This document shows, one piece after another, positions 59,169 through 64,000 of a DNA stretch of 64,000 nucleotides. Source of the stretch: Brevundimonas vesicularis. GTDB lineage: Bacteria > Pseudomonadota > Alphaproteobacteria > Caulobacterales > Caulobacteraceae. Within the stretch, counting starts at the first letter, position 1; each line of letters begins with the position of its first letter. Under the pieces are notes generated by a model. It was not told the DNA's origin. It worked only from the letters and a program-made list of their open reading frames with translations, and ran no database searches. Where the stretch lies: positions 434,001-498,000 of the forward strand of contig NZ_JACHLJ010000002.1 in the NCBI RefSeq assembly GCF_014204545.1, written 5' to 3'. The translations under genes were made by a program, and so were the position numbers.

Positions 59169-61406
59169 TCAGCTCGCGAGCTTGAAGTCGGGTTGGACGG
59201 ATTTGCGGCGCATGTCGGTGACCAGCACATCGACATCCAGGATCAGGGCCACGCGCCCGTCGCCCAGGATGGTGGCGGCGGCGACGCCCTCGACCTGCTG
59301 GTAGTTTGTTTCCAGGCTCTTGATGACGACTTGGCGCTGGCCCTGGATGGCGTCGAACAGCAGGGCCGCCTGCTGGCCGCCTTCGGTCTCGACGACCACG
59401 GCGACGCCTTCGGTCGGGTTCATCGGCTGTTCTCGGAAGCCCATGATCAGGGCCACGTCGATCAGCGGCAGGAAGCGATCGCGGAAGCGGATGACGGGAT
59501 CCACGCCGCCGACGAAATGGAGATCGACGGCTTGCGGGGTCAGGCTCTCGACGATGGCCGGCAGCGGCGCGATCAGCGTCTGTTCAGCGGCGGTGACGAC
59601 CATGCCGTCCAGCACCGCCAGCGTCAGCGGCAGGCTGAGGGTGAAGGTCGAGCCCTTGCCCGGAACCGAGCTGATGGAGATGCGGCCGCCCAAGGCCTGG
59701 ATCGAGCGTTTGACTACGTCCATGCCCACGCCCCGGCCCGAAATGTCGGACACGACGGCGGCGGTGGAGAAGCCCGGCGCGAAGATCAGATTGTCGATCT
59801 GTTCGTCGGTCAGGGGCGCGTCGGCGGCGATCAGACCCTTGTCGACCGCGATCTTCTTGACGCGTTCGCGGTTGATGCCGCGGCCGTCGTCGGAGATTTC
59901 GATGACGATCCGGCCCGAGCGGTGCAGGGCGGCGAGGCGCACCGTGCCCTCGGCCGGCTTGCCGGCGGCGACGCGCTCCTCGGGCGTTTCCAGCCCGTGG
60001 TCGATGGCGTTGCGCAGCATGTGAGTGATAGGCTCGGCCAGGCGTTCGACCACAGTCTTGTCGACCTCTGTGTCCTCGCCGGCCGTGACCAGACGGACCT
60101 GTTTGGAGACCATGTCGGCGACTTCGCGCACCAGGCGTGGCATGCGCTGGAACACCGACTTCACCGGCTGGGCGCGGATGGCCATGACGCTGTCCTGGAT
60201 CTCGCGGGTCAGCAGTTCCAGGTCTTCAAGGCCAAGCGCGATGCCGGAGGAGCGGGCCTGGCCGCTTTCCAGAACGCGCTGCGACAGCATTGCCTGCTGG
60301 ATGACCAGTTCACCGACGACGTTGATCAGGCGATCCACGCGATCCAGATCGACGCGGATCGTCACCGGCGCGGGCGCGACAGGGGCGGAAGCCGGCGCGG
60401 GAGTCGCCGCCACGGGTGCGGCGACCGGCTCGACGACAGGCGCGGCGATGATCGGCCCCGGCGCGGGCTCGGGCTCCAAGGGAGCGAACGGCACGACCTC
60501 GGCCGCCGGCTCGGCGGCGGCGCCGGAAGCCCTAGCCAGCAGGGCGGCGATATCCAGATCGTCGCTGGCGGGCAGGACGGCGGCCGGTTCGTCGTCGAAC
60601 GCGCCGATGTCGGTTGCGCCGCCGGCGCCCAGGGGCGTGATGGTCAGGTCGCAGTCGCTTTCGACGAAGTCAAAGACCTCGCGCACGGCCGCCTCATCGA
60701 CGGCTGCGGCCAGATCGACCGTCCAGGTCAGGCAGCCGTCCTCGATCGACAGCGCGTCCAGCGTCGGCGTTTCGCTGTCGTCCACGACGACCGTGACCGG
60801 GCCGAGGCGGCCCAGTTCGCGCAGCAGCAGGCTGGTCTCGTTGGCGTTGACGTACATCCGGCCCATCGGCTTGAACACGATGCGCCAGCCGACCGACGGC
60901 GCGTCGGCGCTCAGGTCGGCGATGGGCAGGGGCGCAGGCTCGTCCAGCGCCATGTCGAAGGCCATGGGAGTGAAGCCGAAGTCGTCTTCGTCTTCCTCGA
61001 CCTCGACCGGCGCCTCGCCGCCGTGGGTCAGGACCTGCATTTCGGCGACCAGGGCGGCGGACCGCGCCTCGTCAACCGGCGGGATCAGACCTTGGGCGGC
61101 CTGAATGTGATCGGCCAGTACGTCGGAGGCGCGCAGCAGGGTCTTGATGGTGATGGCGTCGCACGGCTTACGGCCCGCGCGCAGCTCGTCCATCAGGGTC
61201 TCGAAAACGTGGGCGAACCGGACCAGGGCCTCCAACCCAAAGGCGCCTGCCCCACCCTTGACCGAATGGACGGCGCGGAAGACGGCGTTTATCGTCTCCA
61301 GGTCGGTCTGACCCTGTTCAAGCAGCATCAGCTTGGCTTCCAGGTCCGCGAGCAGTTCGTCGCATTCCTGGAAGAAGGTGGCTTTGATGGCTTCGAAGGC
61401 GTCCAT
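59169..61406 (-). CDS. cheA: Chemotaxis histidine kinase CheA
   Basis: A 745-residue kinase. P1 has the phosphorylated His47 in FRAVHSVKGGAGAFG. P2 and an Ala/Pro-rich linker cover about residues 130-340. P3 starts at IRVDLDRVDRLINVVGELVI. The P4 ATPase has HMLRNAIDHGLETPEERV (N box), ISDDGRGINRERV (G1) and GRGVGMDVV (G2). The P5 CheW-like regulatory domain follows (FTLSLPLTLAVLDGMVV to the end). All motifs are intact. It phosphorylates the CheY proteins and CheB of this operon. Confidence 0.94.
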   Translation of the reverse strand: MDAFEAIKATFFQECDELLADLEAKLMLLEQGQTDLETINAVFRAVHSVKGGAGAFGLEALVRFAHVFETLMDELRAGRKPCDAITIKTLLRASDVLADHIQAAQGLIPPVDEARSAALVAEMQVLTHGGEAPVEVEEDEDDFGFTPMAFDMALDEPAPLPIADLSADAPSVGWRIVFKPMGRMYVNANETSLLLRELGRLGPVTVVVDDSETPTLDALSIEDGCLTWTVDLAAAVDEAAVREVFDFVESDCDLTITPLGAGGATDIGAFDDEPAAVLPASDDLDIAALLARASGAAAEPAAEVVPFAPLEPEPAPGPIIAAPVVEPVAAPVAATPAPASAPVAPAPVTIRVDLDRVDRLINVVGELVIQQAMLSQRVLESGQARSSGIALGLEDLELLTREIQDSVMAIRAQPVKSVFQRMPRLVREVADMVSKQVRLVTAGEDTEVDKTVVERLAEPITHMLRNAIDHGLETPEERVAAGKPAEGTVRLAALHRSGRIVIEISDDGRGINRERVKKIAVDKGLIAADAPLTDEQIDNLIFAPGFSTAAVVSDISGRGVGMDVVKRSIQALGGRISISSVPGKGSTFTLSLPLTLAVLDGMVVTAAEQTLIAPLPAIVESLTPQAVDLHFVGGVDPVIRFRDRFLPLIDVALIMGFREQPMNPTEGVAVVVETEGGQQAALLFDAIQGQRQVVIKSLETNYQQVEGVAAATILGDGRVALILDVDVLVTDMRRKSVQPDFKLAS

Positions 61407-61435
61407 TAGGTCGAGGTCCGGCGGGCTTCAGGCGA

Positions 61436-61801
61436 TCAGGCGGCGACGCGGCGGACGGCGTCCACCAGCTTTGCGGGGTCGAACGGCTTGACGATCCAGC
61501 CGGTGGCGCCAGCGGCGCGGGCGCGCGCCTTCTTCTCGACGTCGCTCTCGGTCGTCAGCACCAGCACCGGGGTCGTGCGGTGGTTCGGATCGGCGCGGAC
61601 GCCCTCGATGACGCCGAAGCCATCCATGCGCGGCATGTTGATGTCGGTGATGATGACATCGGCGCCCTTGGACGCCAGGGTCTCCAGACCGTCCACGCCG
61701 TCCACCGCCTGGATCACGGTATAGCCCGCGTCTTCCAGCGCCATCAGCAGCATGTCGCGCATGGTGCGTGAATCGTCGATCGTCAGAACGGTCTTGGTCA
61801 T
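61436..61801 (-). CDS. cheYI: CheYI response regulator
   Basis: A 121-residue single receiver: TVLTIDDSRTMRDMLLMALE, phosphosite region DVIITDINMPRMDGFGVIEG, Thr in VLVLTTES, and Lys in GWIVKPFDPAKL. It sits between cheX and cheA as in Caulobacter. The ATG at 61801 is chosen; the frame is open further upstream, where it would overlap cheX. It follows cheX with a four-base overlap. Confidence 0.9.
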   Translation of the reverse strand: MTKTVLTIDDSRTMRDMLLMALEDAGYTVIQAVDGVDGLETLASKGADVIITDINMPRMDGFGVIEGVRADPNHRTTPVLVLTTESDVEKKARARAAGATGWIVKPFDPAKLVDAVRRVAA

Positions 61802-62073
61802 GCCAACGCCCCCTCGGTGTTGAAGTCCGGCGCGCCATAGGCCGCCCATTGTTCCGTCCAATATTGGGACACAGACCCTAAACTTAGGTTGACGCCGTCG
61901 GCCGCCCACGTCCTTCGCGCCGACAGCAGTATCTGAAGGCACAGGCCGCCCAGACGCTGAACCGCGGAGGCGTCCAAGACCACCGGATGACCGCGCAGGG
62001 CCAGCAGTTCCGCCTTCAGCGGCTCGGCCGCGTTAAGGTCCAGCATGTCGGACAGGATCAGGGTTTCAGTCAT
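61798..62073 (-). CDS. cheX: STAS-domain protein (CheX position)
   Basis: A 91-residue STAS/anti-sigma-factor-antagonist fold protein: [20 protein letters not shown], then VVLDASAVQRLGGLCLQILL. The Ser in DASAVQ aligns with the phosphorylatable Ser position of the STAS family. It is the second gene of the operon, called cheX in Caulobacter. The start at 62073 overlaps the receptor stop by one base (TGATG); the upstream GTG-type starts are less likely. Confidence 0.8.
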   Translation of the reverse strand: MTETLILSDMLDLNAAEPLKAELLALRGHPVVLDASAVQRLGGLCLQILLSARRTWAADGVNLSLGSVSQYWTEQWAAYGAPDFNTEGALA

Positions 62074-64000
62074 CAGAACTCCTCCCAACCGTCTTCGACG
62101 GCGGCGGCTTGAGGCCGGGGCGCGGCGCCGCCACGGCCGATGGTCTTCAGCGCGGCGACCATGTGGCTGGAGCGAGCAGCGGGCTTGGCGACGGGCGCAG
62201 GCGTGCGAACCGGCGCAGGCGCAGCGGCGCGCGGCGACGAGGCCGCGACGCGGAACTGGGCCACCGAGGCTTGCAGGCTCTCCGCCTCCTGGGCCAGCGA
62301 ATGGCTGGCCGCCGTCGACTGCTCGACCATGGCCGCATTCTGCTGAGTGACCTGGTCCATCTGGTTCACGGCGGTGTTGACCTGGGCCAGGCCGACGGCC
62401 TGTTCCTGGGCCGAGGCCGCGATTTCGGTGACCAGGCTGTCGATCTCGGCGACCCGGTCCACGATGCGTTGCAGGGCCTCGCCGGTCTCGCCAACCAGTT
62501 TGACGCCCACACCGACCTGACCCGTCGAGGCCGAGATCAAAGTCTTGATCTCCTTGGCGGCTTCGGCCGAACGCTGGGCCAGTGCACGAACTTCGGAGGC
62601 GACCACCGCGAAGCCTCGACCGGCGTCGCCCGCTCGCGCGGCCTCGACGCCGGCGTTCAGGGCCAGAAGGTTGGTCTGGAAGGCGATCTCGTCGATGACG
62701 CCGATGATCTGGTTGATCTGGGATGACGAGCCTTCAATGGCGCTCATGGCCTGGACGGCGTCATGCACGATCACGCCGCTCTTTTCGGCGTCGCCACGTG
62801 CGGCCTGAACGACCTGCGAAGCTGCGCGGGCGCCAGAGGCGGTCTTGTTCACCGTGGCGGTGATTTCATCCAGTGCCGCGGCGGTCTGTTCCAGCGAGGC
62901 GGCCTGCTGTTCGGTGCGGCGCGACAGGTCGTCGGCGGCCTGCGAGATTTCGCCGGCGCCCGAGCGGATGCCAGAGACATTGTTGACCACGACCGAGACC
63001 GCCTGCTGCAGCCGGGAGATAGCGGCATTGAAGTCGGTCTTGAGCTGAGCGGACTTGGCGCTGAATTCGATGTCGATACGATGAGTCAGGTCGCCGTTCG
63101 ACATAGCCGACAAACCTTGGCCCAAGGCCGCAACGGCCCGCGCGTCGTCTGCGGCTTCGCGCGCCTTTTCAGCCTCGCGTTCGGCGCGTTCCTGCTCGGA
63201 CATAGAACGCTGCGACAGCGCATCTTTTTCGACGCGGACCTTCTCGATCGCGGCGTCGCGGAAGGCCACGATAGCCTGACCCATCTTGCCGAACTCATCC
63301 TTGCGCTCGGCGCTGGCGACCTTGATGTCGGTGTCGCCGGCCATCAGCTTTTGCATATAGCCGATCATCGTGAAGATCGGGCGCACGATGGAGCGCGTCG
63401 CGACAAAACCGGCGATGACGGCGATCACCAAGGCCGAGATCAGGCCCACGATCGTGCCGATCAGCGCGGTGCGGCTGGCGGCGGCCTGAGCTTCGGTCGA
63501 GGCCTTGCGCGCCACACCATTGGCGCTCTTGATCTGGTCGATCGTGTCTTCGATCGGCGCGACGTAGTTGTCGGCCGTTCCGTTGCGCCCGACCATCTGA
63601 ACGGCCTGGGCCGCGCGACCGTCGCGCACCATCGCAGAACCGGCTTCAACGACATTCTTGTACCAGGTCGCATTGCCCTCCACGGCCTTGTCGATCAGGG
63701 CGGAGCGATCGGCGGGCAGTTCGCCGCGCAGCTCCTCCATGGCCGCCAGGAACTTGGCGCGGTGCGCGTCGATGCGTTCGATATAGTAGGGATCCTGAGA
63801 CAGCAGGTAGCCACGCAAGGCGTTTTCCTGACGCGAGATATAGAACTCCGCCGTCGCGGTGGTGCGATTGATCTGATTTTCCGCCGTGCGAACCTCGCTG
63901 GCCTTCTCCAACTGAAGCAGACTGGCGATGACGACGGCGCCCATGACGGCGATCGCCGCCAAAACGAGACCAAAGGCCGCGAACAGCTTGCGGCCGACAG
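62073..64000 (-). CDS. mcpA: Methyl-accepting chemotaxis protein, McpA-like (5' end outside window)
   Basis: A chemoreceptor of at least 642 residues; the frame continues beyond the window edge ([20 protein letters not shown] is the first membrane helix). The periplasmic part (about 150 residues) contains [20 protein letters not shown], a four-helix-type sensor like CHASE3. A second membrane helix ([20 protein letters not shown]) and HAMP domains follow. The cytoplasmic hairpin has the signalling tip [20 protein letters not shown]. The C-terminus ends DGWEEF, similar to the NWETF tether for CheR and CheB. It heads the chemotaxis operon. Confidence 0.92.
   Translation of the reverse strand, partial: VGRKLFAAFGLVLAAIAVMGAVVIASLLQLEKASEVRTAENQINRTTATAEFYISRQENALRGYLLSQDPYYIERIDAHRAKFLAAMEELRGELPADRSALIDKAVEGNATWYKNVVEAGSAMVRDGRAAQAVQMVGRNGTADNYVAPIEDTIDQIKSANGVARKASTEAQAAASRTALIGTIVGLISALVIAVIAGFVATRSIVRPIFTMIGYMQKLMAGDTDIKVASAERKDEFGKMGQAIVAFRDAAIEKVRVEKDALSQRSMSEQERAEREAEKAREAADDARAVAALGQGLSAMSNGDLTHRIDIEFSAKSAQLKTDFNAAISRLQQAVSVVVNNVSGIRSGAGEISQAADDLSRRTEQQAASLEQTAAALDEITATVNKTASGARAASQVVQAARGDAEKSGVIVHDAVQAMSAIEGSSSQINQIIGVIDEIAFQTNLLALNAGVEAARAGDAGRGFAVVASEVRALAQRSAEAAKEIKTLISASTGQVGVGVKLVGETGEALQRIVDRVAEIDSLVTEIAASAQEQAVGLAQVNTAVNQMDQVTQQNAAMVEQSTAASHSLAQEAESLQASVAQFRVAASSPRAAAPAPVRTPAPVAKPAARSSHMVAALKTIGRGGAAPRPQAAAVEDGWEEF

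Noticed and set aside
58731..61409. Very long plus-strand frame of about 890 codons antisense to cheW and cheA
   Set aside because: It mirrors the high-GC third-position bias of the genuine cheA/cheW genes; composition (Asp/Gln/His/Arg runs) is typical of an antisense shadow.

Overview
The window looks like chromosome of a GC-rich alphaproteobacterium of the Caulobacteraceae, most likely Brevundimonas or a close relative. The basis is the twelve-gene chemotaxis cluster at the right end, which has the order known from Caulobacter crescentus (mcpA-cheX-cheYI-cheA-cheW-cheR-cheB-cheYII-cheD-cheU-cheYIII-cheE), together with high GC and frequent ATGA-type gene overlaps. The species is an inference.

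Layout. Positions 1-2755 are core chromosome: the end of kdpD, kdpE, a histone-deacetylase-family hydrolase and a 2H-phosphoesterase (RNA 2',3'-cyclic phosphodiesterase family). Positions 2773-54218 are a genomic island of about 51.4 kb. It is bounded by a 47-bp direct repeat (two mismatches) that is the 3' part of a tRNA-Arg(CCT) gene. The intact tRNA lies at the right boundary (54173-54249, minus strand). The left boundary has only the 3' fragment, followed by att-like arm sites and a tyrosine integrase. Positions 54457-64000 are the chemotaxis operon, all on the minus strand and cut by the window end inside the chemoreceptor.

The island starts with a mobility module: integrase, an unknown gene, an AlpA-like DNA-binding protein, two small genes and a candidate HUH (rolling-circle type) initiator. 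The rest is almost entirely anti-phage and restriction cargo: a three-gene nuclease operon (PGN_0703-like); a type II pair (C5 methyltransferase plus GIY-YIG nuclease); a four-gene operon of unknown function (DUF3883 nuclease, MBL-fold hydrolase, DUF4062 protein, helical protein); a type I restriction locus hsdM-hsdS-DUF4268-hsdR; a PD-(D/E)XK protein; an Mre11/SMC-like pair (YhaO/YhaN type) with a TerB-BRCT-type gene, divergent from a 1982-residue DUF4011-helicase-DUF559-DUF3320 protein (Hhe-like); an OLD-family ATPase-TOPRIM nuclease; and a HelD-like helicase carrying a nuclease insertion and zinc ribbons.

The last cargo unit is bidirectional and centred on a WYL regulator. To the right lie WYL - Fe-S RecB-nuclease/helicase - McrB with an EVE domain inserted in its AAA domain - McrC. 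To the left lie a DUF4258-like gene, a PD-(D/E)XK gene and two unknown genes. A 16-bp palindromic element is found exactly twice in this unit, at the divergent promoter and just before the helicase gene, and is a strong candidate WYL operator. This WYL unit and the DUF3883/MBL/DUF4062 operon are the best candidates for undescribed systems. All functions are inferred from sequence motifs read by eye; no database search was run.
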